Program-made: the position numbers and the translations under genes
Assembly (NCBI GenBank): GCA_030631085.1
Contig: DAOVLV010000015.1
Coordinates: 1-12,660, forward strand
Direction: 5' to 3'
Source of the DNA: Planctomycetales bacterium
GTDB taxonomy: Bacteria; Planctomycetota; Phycisphaerae; SM23-33
Length of the DNA stretch: 12,660 nucleotides
The notes under the pieces: model-generated
Databases searched by the model: none
The model's input: only the letters and a program-made list of their open reading frames with translations
Told to the model about the DNA's origin: nothing
Shown: in pieces, positions 1-6,575 of the stretch
Layout: the number at the start of each line of letters is the position of its first letter
Numbering within the stretch: the first letter of the stretch is position 1

Positions 1-601
1 ATTGCCTCCCGTTCACCCGCACCGCCACCTCAAAGCACTTGGAATGGTCGGGACCCTTCTCGTCCACCAGGTCGTACCGGGGCGTGGTGTTGGCGTCTTG
101 TTGTATATGCTGCTGCAAAAGGGATTTGTAATTGCTCTGATGCTCCGACGACGTCGCCTGGTCGATTTGGTCGCCCATCGCACCAATGATGAATTTCTGC
201 GCCGCTTCCAGACCACCGTCGAGGTAAATAGCCCCGATGACCGACTCGAACACTGCCGCCGATATGCTGGTGGGAATACGCCGGGCCGAACCTATCCCCT
301 TACCGAGATGCAACATCTCGTCGATACCAATCTCGTTGGCGACTATGGCGCAGGTCTGACGGGAAACGACCGAAGACTTAATCTTCGTCATCTGCCCTTC
401 CGCCAGGTCCGGGTTGCGGACGAACGCCTCCTGGCAAATTACCAATCCCAGCACGGCATCGCCGAGAAACTCAAGCCGCTCATTACTGGCAGAACGATTC
501 GCCGCTGCCGAAGCGTGAGTCAGGGACTGACGGAGTAATTCAACATCGTTGAAACGGTACGAAATTAGTTCCTGGCACTTGTCCAGTACGGCGTCTTCCA
601 C
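1..601 (-). CDS. rnc: Ribonuclease III, 3' end cut off by the window edge
   Basis: Double-strand-specific endoribonuclease that processes rRNA precursors and structured mRNAs as a homodimer. The minus-strand frame is open from a GTG at 601 to the window edge, giving 200 residues of an expected 230-250. The family signature ERLEFLGDAVL lies at residues 41-51, with catalytic-type acids Glu41, Glu44 and Asp48. A further acid is Glu68, and the second motif (ESVIGAIYLDGG) begins at Glu119. A dsRNA-binding domain starts near residue 156 and runs off the edge. The position three residues before Glu119, normally Asp (Asp114 in E. coli), is Ala116 here. The GTG start was chosen because GAGG (611-608) sits six bases upstream and the first residues match the usual RNase III N-terminus. 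It is divergent from def. The family call is secure; only the C-terminus is unseen. Confidence 0.95.
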   Translation of the reverse strand, partial: MEDAVLDKCQELISYRFNDVELLRQSLTHASAAANRSASNERLEFLGDAVLGLVICQEAFVRNPDLAEGQMTKIKSSVVSRQTCAIVANEIGIDEMLHLGKGIGSARRIPTSISAAVFESVIGAIYLDGGLEAAQKFIIGAMGDQIDQATSSEHQSNYKSLLQQHIQQDANTTPRYDLVDEKGPDHSKCFEVAVRVNGRQ

Positions 602-692
602 GATTAACCTCACAGATATGCCAAGCAGATGACGAAAAACACCGCTTCGGCAGCGCCTTTCGTCAACGGCTCGACCTGTTCTCAATATCGGC

Positions 693-721
693 ATTATAGG
701 ACGCGATGATGAATTATGCAA
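693..721 (-). promoter_or_regulatory. Sigma-70-like promoter for rnc
   Basis: Read on the minus strand, TTGCAT (721-716), a 17-bp spacer and a perfect TATAAT (698-693) point toward rnc. Transcription would start near 686, giving a leader of about 85 nt. The -35 box matches only three of six consensus bases, so the call rests on the exact -10 box and the ideal spacing. Confidence 0.5.
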
Positions 722-732
722 GAATCACAGAA

Positions 733-837
733 AAAGCATTAGCAGGGATACAGGAGATGCAGGGGATATATTATTTTTGTTTTTTTATTTCTCCCTTCTT
801 TTATCTCCTGCATCCCCTGTATCCCTGCTAATGTTTT
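733..837. repeat. Long inverted repeat with arms of 9-nt tandem units
   Basis: The arms 737-768 and 802-833 are reverse complements at 30 of 32 positions. Pairing extends outward to 733-837 if one G.U position is allowed. The loop is 33 nt and very A/T-rich. Each arm consists of about three head-to-tail copies of a 9-nt unit close to CAGGRGATR, the outermost copy one base shorter, so the element carries six copies in two opposing triplets. It sits exactly between the divergent rnc and def promoter candidates. It could be a bidirectional terminator-like structure, a dispersed intergenic repeat or an array of protein-binding sites; the sequence alone does not decide. Confidence 0.85.
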
Positions 838-845
838 AGCGACGG

Positions 846-874
846 TTGATACCATCGTCGTCGGGGGATAAGAT
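846..874 (+). promoter_or_regulatory. Possible def promoter giving a nearly leaderless mRNA
   Basis: TTGATA (846-851, five of six consensus bases), a 17-bp spacer and TAAGAT (869-874, four of six) would start transcription near 880-882, only three to five bases before the def ATG at 885. No Shine-Dalgarno sequence is present at the right distance before that ATG, which fits a leaderless mRNA. The inverted repeat ends just upstream, so a promoter further away would have to lie inside it. Confidence 0.4.
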
Positions 875-884
875 ATACGGCATA

Positions 885-1430
885 ATGAGCGCGATATCCG
901 AAATTGATTTGTCTGCCCTGAAAGTCGTCAAATATCCCGACCCCCGGCTTCGGGAGGTGTGTACTGCTGTGGAGGAGTTTGACGATTCCCTGCGCGGGTT
1001 TGTCGAGCGGATGTTCGAGATAATGTACGCATCCAACGGCGTCGGTCTGGCGGCTCCGCAGGTTGGGCAGACGATCCGCCTGTTCATCGCCAACCCGACC
1101 GCCGAACCCGGCGGCGAGTATGAGGGCGTTTATATCAATCCTGAAATTATCGAGCGGTCAGGCTCGGACGTCGGGGACGAGGGCTGCCTGTCCTTTCCGG
1201 GAATGTCGTGCAAGATAAAGCGTGCCGAAGCCGTTACCATCCGCGCAGCCAACCTCAACGGCGAAACCTTCACCCAAACCGCCGAAGGCCTCCAAGCCCG
1301 CATCTTCCAGCACGAATCGGATCATCTCGACGGCATATTACTGTCGGACCGCATGTCAACCGTCGCAAAAATCACCAACCGACGACTACTGAAAGACCTC
1401 GAAGAAGATTACGCCGAGACCAAGCGGTGA
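885..1430 (+). CDS. def: Peptide deformylase
   Basis: Metalloenzyme that removes the formyl group from the N-terminal Met of new proteins in the cytoplasm. The 181-residue product carries all three family motifs: GVGLAAPQVG (residues 52-61), EGCLS (99-103) and HESDH (143-147). Cys101, His143 and His147 are the expected metal ligands and Glu144 the general base. Length is normal. I chose the ATG at 885; an in-frame TTG at 846 would add 13 residues but lies in a likely -35 box and lacks a ribosome site. The gene often neighbours fmt elsewhere, but not here. The small membrane-protein gene follows after 27 bases and is probably co-transcribed. Confidence 0.95.
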   Translation: MSAISEIDLSALKVVKYPDPRLREVCTAVEEFDDSLRGFVERMFEIMYASNGVGLAAPQVGQTIRLFIANPTAEPGGEYEGVYINPEIIERSGSDVGDEGCLSFPGMSCKIKRAEAVTIRAANLNGETFTQTAEGLQARIFQHESDHLDGILLSDRMSTVAKITNRRLLKDLEEDYAETKR

Positions 1431-1457
1431 ACCCGGACAGAAAAAGGGAAATTCGGC

Positions 1458-1835
1458 ATGTTCTTTCTTGCGATGGATCATGAAACCCAAGCCGCATTGC
1501 TGGGCTTGGCAATTGCTCTGGTTTGCGTAATTGCGGCGTTGCTCCTGATGTACTGTTTTAAGGGTCGTTTTAAGAGTACGAAACAGGTTCTGCAAGAATG
1601 GGCCGACGAACACATGTTGGAAATACTCGATACGGAATCGCGTTGGTTTCGCCGCGGGCCTTTCACGTTTTGGTTTGCCAAGAGAAGCACGATTGGCCAG
1701 TCCGTTTTTCGCATCACTGTGCGGGATAAAGTGAACGGACGCACGCGCACGGGATATGTGCGAATCGGCGGCTTTACTGGTTTGGGAAATTATGTAAAAG
1801 TCGCGTGGGACGAATACATTGACGACGATGAATAG
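1458..1835 (+). CDS. Small single-pass membrane protein of unknown function
   Basis: A 125-residue protein I cannot assign to a named family. A short N-terminus is followed by one hydrophobic helix (about residues 14-35), then a soluble C-terminal part with conserved-looking aromatic and basic residues (WFRRGPFTFWF, residues 55-65), a predicted beta-rich stretch (RITVRDKVNGRTRTGYVRIGG), and a very acidic end. This layout suggests a membrane-anchored small beta domain. The start is supported by AAAAAGGGA at 1441-1449, eight bases before the ATG; an in-frame ATG at 1473 is the alternative. It lies between def and the ZIP gene, 27 and 52 bases away. The coding call is good and function is unknown. 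My impression that similar proteins occur in planctomycetes is from memory. Confidence 0.75.
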   Translation: MFFLAMDHETQAALLGLAIALVCVIAALLLMYCFKGRFKSTKQVLQEWADEHMLEILDTESRWFRRGPFTFWFAKRSTIGQSVFRITVRDKVNGRTRTGYVRIGGFTGLGNYVKVAWDEYIDDDE

Positions 1836-1839
1836 TCGT

Positions 1840-1859
1840 GGCGGGCCAACTGGCCCGCC
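1840..1859. repeat. GC-rich hairpin before the ZIP gene
   Basis: GGCGGGCC and GGCCCGCC form a perfect 8-bp stem around the loop AACT, five bases after the TAG of the upstream gene. No T-run follows on either side, so it is not a typical intrinsic terminator. It may stabilise the upstream mRNA end or reduce read-through into the transporter gene. Confidence 0.6.
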
Positions 1860-1887
1860 CTACTATCTGTGCAGAGGCAGGTGATCA

Positions 1888-2619
1888 TTGCCTATCTATG
1901 ACATAATATCCAGTCCGATGTCGGCAGTTGTTTTATTCTCCTGGCTTGCCGGTCTCGCTATGTTCGTCGGCGCTGCATCGGCCAGGTTGGAACGATTCGG
2001 CGAAAGCGAATTGAAGTCCGAGATAGTGCACGGGATTGTCGCCTTCGGCGGTGGAGTTCTTGTAGCAGCCGTGGCGTTCGTGCTTGCTCCTGCCGGACTG
2101 AAATCCCTGAACCTGTGTACGGCAAGCGTGCTTTTTTGCGCGGGTGCATTCGCGTTCATGCTTCTCGACAAGAGCATCAGCCGTCGGGGAGGTTCCAAGG
2201 CACAGTTCATGGCGATGCTCATGGACTTCCTTCCCGAAGCAATCGCGCTCGGCGCTGTTTTCGCCCATCAGCACAGCCTCGGAATACTCCTTGCCCTGTT
2301 TATCGGTGCACAGAATCTTCCGGAGGGCTTCAACGCCTACAGGGAACTGCGCAGCGGAGGGGCGCGTCCAGCCCTGATACTCCGAACCCTGTTGTTTTTG
2401 AGCGTGCTGGGGCCTGTCGCCGCGTTGTCCGGCTATGTCTTTTTGCAGTCCCATCCGCAGATCGTGGGCGGGTTGATGCTCTTTGCAGCCGGGGGAATCC
2501 TTTACCTGGTCTTCCAGGACATCGCGCCGCAGTCCCGGATGCGTCGGCACTGGACCCCTCCACTGGGAGCGACGTTCGGATTCCTCGTCGGAATGATAGG
2601 CGAGAAACTGCTTGGATAG
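1888..2619 (+). CDS. ZIP-family metal transporter
   Basis: Polytopic inner-membrane protein of 243 residues with about seven or eight hydrophobic helices, the size of bacterial ZIP carriers, which import divalent metals such as zinc. Two helices carry ZIP-like motifs: DFLPEAIALG (residues 113-122) and QNLPEGFNAY (142-151). In ZupT-type members the first residue of each motif is His (HNxPEG); here they are Asp113 and Gln142, so the binuclear site must differ. The substrate cannot be predicted. The start is a TTG with AGGTGA only three bases upstream; a later ATG at 1918 has no ribosome site but would still give a full first helix, so the N-terminus is uncertain. It probably belongs to the def transcription unit, which appears to end at the palindrome downstream. 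Confidence 0.8.
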   Translation: MPIYDIISSPMSAVVLFSWLAGLAMFVGAASARLERFGESELKSEIVHGIVAFGGGVLVAAVAFVLAPAGLKSLNLCTASVLFCAGAFAFMLLDKSISRRGGSKAQFMAMLMDFLPEAIALGAVFAHQHSLGILLALFIGAQNLPEGFNAYRELRSGGARPALILRTLLFLSVLGPVAALSGYVFLQSHPQIVGGLMLFAAGGILYLVFQDIAPQSRMRRHWTPPLGATFGFLVGMIGEKLLG

Positions 2620-2640
2620 CAGGTAACAGGGATTTACCAC

Positions 2641-2698
2641 TTATACCGCACACGAAAAGTGCCTGTTGCGCAACAGGCACTTTTCGTGCGCCGTATAA
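2641..2698. repeat. 58-bp near-perfect palindrome, likely terminator or cruciform
   Basis: Positions 2641-2669 pair with 2670-2698 at 27 of 29 positions, and the central 38 bp (2651-2688) are perfectly self-complementary. The centre is GCGC, so an RNA hairpin would leave only a minimal loop. It lies 22 bases after the ZIP stop and 95 before the next start, so termination is the natural guess. There is no proper T-tract, only TTTCC at its right edge. TATAAT is spelled at 2694-2699 within its right end but lacks a good -35 box. Confidence 0.75.
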
Positions 2699-2793
2699 TT
2701 TCCTGAATTATAAAATGCGAGTGAAATATAGGAGTAACTGCTGCGTTTATAACATACAGATTCGAGCACCGGAACCGAAAGGGGTGAAGGGCC

Positions 2794-4530
2794 ATGAAAA
2801 AGATAACATTCATCGCATTGCTTTTCCTTATTGGGACGGTCATTAGCGGCTGTACCGCCAAAAGACTTATCAAACGTGGCGACGCAAGCATGTTGGCAAA
2901 TCGGCCCGCCGATGCCGAAAGGTACTACCGCGAGGCACTGGAGCACGATTCAGACCTTGCCGAAAAACCCGCCTTCGTCGAAAAGTTCAAGCGGGCAAGA
3001 AGCCTGGCTGCCTACGAAAAAGGTACGTCTCTGGCAAATCAAGGTCTGTGGGAACAGGCGATCATCAAGTTCTCCGAAACTCTCGAAATCGACCCGGAAT
3101 CCGCTCATGCAAAACGAGCGATAATCCAGGCTCAGGCAAGGCGCGACGAAACTGAAAGGCTTTATTCCGATGCCGCACATCTGGCGAAACAGCGCCGATG
3201 GGACGACGCGATTCGCCAGGCCGAAGCCGCACTGAAAATATCTCCTTTCCATCGTCCAGCGAGCGACGTGCTTGCCGTGGCGAAGAACTCGGCTGCGGCT
3301 GAACACTGCGAAGCGGGAAATCGACTCCTGGCAGGGAATAACCTCGCCGAAGCCGAAATGGAATTCCGGCGATCACTCAGGTACATTCCGACCCTGGTCC
3401 CGGCCAGGGAGGGATTGGCCCGTGCAGACTGCATCAGGGGCATGGCAGACCAAGAAAAGGGACTGTGGGGAAGCGCCCTGCTCTGGTACACCGATGCGAA
3501 CAATCACATTTCAAAGAGGGAATACATCGACAAAATAGAGGCTGCCAGAAACCGGGTATTCTCTCGAATTTCCTTTGGAATCGGCGTCAACGTTACAGAT
3601 GCAAGGGTTAGGAGAACTGTAGAATCGTCGGCATTGCGATCTCGTGTGTTCGCGAACATCTCGGCGAGAAAACCGCCGTTCCTGCGGATCGAATCGGCGA
3701 AAAACATCGCCAATCCGCCATCCTATACCGTTTCTGTCAGCCTGGAGGACTTGAGTGTCCGTGGCGGTCAGGGTCTGGTCCGAAGCGAAAACCGGACGCA
3801 TTACTATACAGCCTACCGCAAAATTCCCAATCCGGAGATTCCGAGGCTTCGCATTCTGCTGCGAATCGCACGTCGGGACCTGGCGCGCCTCAGGCGGGAT
3901 TTCAACCGCAAAGGCCACGCAACCGGCAAATCTACACGTTCGACTCGTCGAGGAAAAAGGCGGGCGCCGACCCGACGCCCGCAAGACCACCGTCACGGAA
4001 AAGCCACAAGGATAACCAAGCGGCACATTGAACGAAAACGGGCACAAGTGCGGCATCTTCGGCACCGACTGGCCGTGGCGCCTTATACGATTACTGAGAG
4101 TTTTTCTGCAAACTGGCCGTACGTAATTAACTACTACGAGAAGTCCGGCGTAATACGGGCAAGTATTCGGATCACAAATGCCGACGGCGTTACGATCGAT
4201 GCAATTACAGTCCGAAAGACCTTCAGACAGACCGACACAACGATCGATAACCCGAACCCCAGAATCGGACTAAGAGTGGATCCGTTAATTCTTTGTTCCA
4301 ATGATGAGGCCCGGACTTCCTTGATTCGGGCCGCAGGTTCGGAAGTCGCGGTGAAAATCGTCGCCACCGTTCTCAAAGCCAAGGCATCCGAAATTCGCGC
4401 CAAAGCCCAAAACGCTTCACGCCGGGGTAATTCCATCGCCGCCACCGAGGCATACGTGGACCTCGTCCACCTTGTAAAACCATACAATGCCACCGAAGCG
4501 GCGAGACTGCTTGAAAGGCTCCGTCGGTAA
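2794..4530 (+). CDS. TPR-repeat lipoprotein with Arg-rich helical hairpin
   Basis: Envelope lipoprotein of 578 residues. The N-terminus is a lipoprotein signal: MKK, a hydrophobic stretch, and the lipobox VISGC with lipidated Cys20. Thr follows the Cys, so retention at the inner membrane by Asp is not expected. Residues about 24-240 are alanine-rich paired helices of TPR type (for example ALEHDSDLAE and ETLEIDPESAHAKRA). A beta-rich stretch (about 250-345) follows. Residues 359-429 form a very basic segment with about 21 Arg and 6 Lys, heptad-like at both ends with a low-complexity middle, so probably a helical hairpin. Further beta strands and C-terminal helices end the protein. The ribosome site GGGGTGA (2781-2787) lies six bases before the ATG. 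Its likely partner is the FlgI-like lipoprotein downstream. TPR proteins scaffold complexes; no catalytic motif is visible. Confidence 0.8.
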   Translation: MKKITFIALLFLIGTVISGCTAKRLIKRGDASMLANRPADAERYYREALEHDSDLAEKPAFVEKFKRARSLAAYEKGTSLANQGLWEQAIIKFSETLEIDPESAHAKRAIIQAQARRDETERLYSDAAHLAKQRRWDDAIRQAEAALKISPFHRPASDVLAVAKNSAAAEHCEAGNRLLAGNNLAEAEMEFRRSLRYIPTLVPAREGLARADCIRGMADQEKGLWGSALLWYTDANNHISKREYIDKIEAARNRVFSRISFGIGVNVTDARVRRTVESSALRSRVFANISARKPPFLRIESAKNIANPPSYTVSVSLEDLSVRGGQGLVRSENRTHYYTAYRKIPNPEIPRLRILLRIARRDLARLRRDFNRKGHATGKSTRSTRRGKRRAPTRRPQDHRHGKATRITKRHIERKRAQVRHLRHRLAVAPYTITESFSANWPYVINYYEKSGVIRASIRITNADGVTIDAITVRKTFRQTDTTIDNPNPRIGLRVDPLILCSNDEARTSLIRAAGSEVAVKIVATVLKAKASEIRAKAQNASRRGNSIAATEAYVDLVHLVKPYNATEAARLLERLRR

Positions 4531-4644
4531 CTAATGATGAATTACGGAGAAACCACTCCAGTTAATTCCGCCCCGCCTGGAAACCCGTTTCAACAACACT
4601 TCTAATAAATTCGCTTATCTATTGGCTTTGTGGGTGCCGGCGAG

Positions 4645-4673
4645 TTGACATCGTTGTCGTAAGCGGTTAGATT
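4645..4673 (+). promoter_or_regulatory. Consensus-like sigma-70 promoter for the FlgI-like gene
   Basis: A perfect TTGACA (4645-4650), a 17-bp spacer and TAGATT (4668-4673, keeping the key first T, second A and last T) form the strongest promoter match in the window. Transcription would start near 4680, leaving a leader of about 117 nt. It implies that the FlgI-like lipoprotein can be expressed independently of the TPR lipoprotein upstream. Confidence 0.6.
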
Positions 4674-4679
4674 CCCCTA

Positions 4680-4797
4680 TATCTTGTGTGGCACAGGGCT
4701 TGAGGGTAGGATATATACGCTCAAGCGTACGGTGAGCAAGGTCCGATAATTATTCCCGTGCAGACCTGATGGGAACATCGAGGCAGGTGAGGTAATC
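4680..4797 (+). promoter_or_regulatory. Structured mRNA leader with competing hairpins
   Basis: GCTTGAG (4698-4704) pairs with CTCAAGC (4720-4726). The bases 4719-4723 (GCTCA) can instead pair with TGAGC (4733-4737), so the two stems exclude each other. A third short stem joins TTCCC (4753-4757) to GGGAA (4771-4775). The ribosome site AGGTGAGG (4785-4792) lies five bases before the ATG and just after the third stem. This resembles a regulatory leader, but I could not match it to a known riboswitch class. Confidence 0.35.
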
Positions 4798-6516
4798 ATG
4801 CATAACAGAGGGTTGTCAGCGATTGTCATTCCGTGTTGCATCTTTGTCGTTTTGATTGGGTGCAACAGTAAGCACAAGCCGGTCCCATCCAAATCCGTCA
4901 GAGCGGTTCCTCCTTCCGGTATCGCCGAGACAGTGGCTGGTTACGCAGACCTGGTAGGCGGAAATGCCATGATGGTCAGGGGTTCCGGTGTGGTTATCGG
5001 ACTTGGCGACAACGGTTCATCCGAGGTTCCAAGCCACCTGCGCAAATACCTGTTCAAGCAAATGAGCAAACATAAGGTCGGTTCTCGCGCAGCCGGTCTC
5101 GGACATGTTACTCCTGCACGGATACTGGCCGATAAGGATACCGCCGTAGTTGTCATCAGCGGATTTATTCCTCCTGCCGCTCCGGTCGGTACTCGGTTCG
5201 ACGTTCGCGTCGAGGCCCTTCCGAGAACGCAGACGACCAGTCTGTCGGGCGGGATACTGATGACCACCGAGATGCACATGTCGTTGATTACCTCTGCCGG
5301 CAGCGCCGCCAAGAGCAAGGCGCTCGCTATGAGTCGCGGAGCGGTATTCGTTAATCCGTTTATCGACCGCACCAAAGAAGGCGCACAGCCCCGTCTGCGT
5401 GCGGGGCGCATTCTCAACGGCGGGGTGGTAACCGTCTCCCGTCCCGTGCGTCTGGAACTGCGTCGCGCGGACTACCGCATGTCACGCCTGATACAACGCC
5501 GGATTAATCAGCGATTCGGCGAAGGTCAGAAAGTGGCCACCGCCAAAACGCCCTCGATGATCGAATTGAAAATCCCTCGTAGATACCGTGATGATTACAT
5601 CCATTTTCTCCGCCTGGTGATGCACATTTATGTTTCAGGTCAAAGCGGCTCCGAAGAAACATATGTCCGTCGCCTCGCGCGGGACATTCTGCTTCCAACA
5701 GCAAGATACGAAGACATCGCCCTGGTGTGGGAGGCTGCGGGGCGACAGGTCCTTCCTGTTATTCGTAAACTCTACGCCTCGTCCAATCCGGCAGTGGCGT
5801 TCTACGCCACCAAGGCCGGACTGAGACTCAACGACAGAATGGCCGCCGATGTTATGGTTCGTATCGCAAATCACGCCAACTCTCCGTTTCAGATACCGGC
5901 CGTGGAAGAACTTGGACTCGCCAGGCGATTCGCCCAGAGCCTGCAAACACTCAAGCATATGCTCTCAAGCCGAAACATACTGTTGAGGGTAGCGGCCTAC
6001 GAAGCCTTGCTGAAACACGGTTCGCGTGATGTGATTCGTCGGTGGGACATATCGGGGCAGTTCACTGTGGATGAAGTGAAAAGCGACGGCGATTACATAA
6101 TTTACACAACGGTAACGGGCAAACCCAGGATCGTCCTGTTCGGGTGCGGTATCCCTCTGAAACGTCCGCTGTTCTATTGTCCCGACGATGAACTCGTTAC
6201 GATAGACGCCTCCGGCAACGACAAAAAAATCATGGTTTATCGCAAAATTCCCGGTACGCAACGGCAGAGCGACCCGTTCTACGTCGAGCCGAAAGTAACT
6301 GAATTCATCAGAACTCTTGGTTCACGGCCGGTCAAGGGGATGGACGGACGCATCGAGGGACTGGGATTGACTTACTCTCAAGTAGTAGGCGTGCTTCACG
6401 GGCTGTGTAAGCAGGAACACATATCCGCCAAATTCGTCCTTCAACGCAGCGACGCATTACGCAGAATATATAGTACGGTCCCCGCTGCCGGAAGGTCGGA
6501 TATGCCGGAGAACTAA
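4798..6516 (+). CDS. FlgI-like lipoprotein with helical-repeat region
   Basis: A 572-residue lipoprotein whose N-terminal half resembles FlgI, the flagellar P-ring protein. The signal ends in the lipobox LIGC (Cys22, followed by Asn, so outer-membrane sorting is expected). FlgI-like features are VRGSGVVIGLGDNG (60-73), SGFIPPAAPVGTRFDVRVEA (near 121-140), GGILMTTEM (near 150-158) and GRILNGGVV (near 203). Residues about 289-408 are helical repeats of HEAT or armadillo type (for example NPAVAFYATKAGLRL and LLRVAAYEALLKHG), absent from ordinary FlgI. The C-terminal 160 residues are unassigned. FlgI proper is about 350-370 residues with a cleaved Sec signal, not a lipid anchor. No flagellar gene is nearby, so I infer an outer-membrane ring-like or scaffold role, probably with the TPR lipoprotein. 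It has its own promoter. FlgI relatedness is fairly sure; function is not. Confidence 0.8.
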   Translation: MHNRGLSAIVIPCCIFVVLIGCNSKHKPVPSKSVRAVPPSGIAETVAGYADLVGGNAMMVRGSGVVIGLGDNGSSEVPSHLRKYLFKQMSKHKVGSRAAGLGHVTPARILADKDTAVVVISGFIPPAAPVGTRFDVRVEALPRTQTTSLSGGILMTTEMHMSLITSAGSAAKSKALAMSRGAVFVNPFIDRTKEGAQPRLRAGRILNGGVVTVSRPVRLELRRADYRMSRLIQRRINQRFGEGQKVATAKTPSMIELKIPRRYRDDYIHFLRLVMHIYVSGQSGSEETYVRRLARDILLPTARYEDIALVWEAAGRQVLPVIRKLYASSNPAVAFYATKAGLRLNDRMAADVMVRIANHANSPFQIPAVEELGLARRFAQSLQTLKHMLSSRNILLRVAAYEALLKHGSRDVIRRWDISGQFTVDEVKSDGDYIIYTTVTGKPRIVLFGCGIPLKRPLFYCPDDELVTIDASGNDKKIMVYRKIPGTQRQSDPFYVEPKVTEFIRTLGSRPVKGMDGRIEGLGLTYSQVVGVLHGLCKQEHISAKFVLQRSDALRRIYSTVPAAGRSDMPEN

Positions 6517-6575
6517 TAACACCTACGGACGGACACCGATATTATCAGATCGAACGCCATGGAAGGATGTTACTT

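Larger units (their letters stand above)
4531..4797. other. 267-base intergenic region with promoter and leader
   Basis: The first part (4531-4640) is non-coding and shows no clear hairpin or terminator after the TPR lipoprotein gene. The second part holds the promoter and the folded leader described separately. I see no tRNA, small ORF with a ribosome site, or repeat here. Confidence 0.6.

Noticed and set aside
2..538. Long + strand reading frame of 178 residues at the left edge
   Set aside because: It is the opposite strand of RNase III, whose signature motifs are unmistakable on the minus strand.
733..837. CRISPR array or transposon end
   Set aside because: The units are adjacent without spacers, no cas or transposase gene is present, and no target-site duplication is seen.
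1840..1859. Intrinsic terminator between the small membrane protein and the ZIP gene
   Set aside because: The stem is perfect but no T-run follows, so I list it only as a hairpin.
1933..2640. Minus-strand frame of 235 residues opposite the ZIP gene, plus an overlapping + strand frame at 2115-2846
   Set aside because: Neither shows domains, and the ZIP frame has membrane helices and PE motifs. The + strand frame crosses the palindrome and has no ribosome site.
3868..4080. Frameshift in the TPR lipoprotein producing the Arg-rich stretch
   Set aside because: The same frame is coherent before and after, and both ends of the stretch have helix periodicity, so a pair of compensating shifts is not needed.
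4690..4770. c-di-GMP (GEMM) or cobalamin riboswitch before the FlgI-like gene
   Set aside because: A GGCACAGGGC stretch recalls GEMM, but the conserved ACGCAAAGCC core and the second stem are missing; no cobalamin box is seen.
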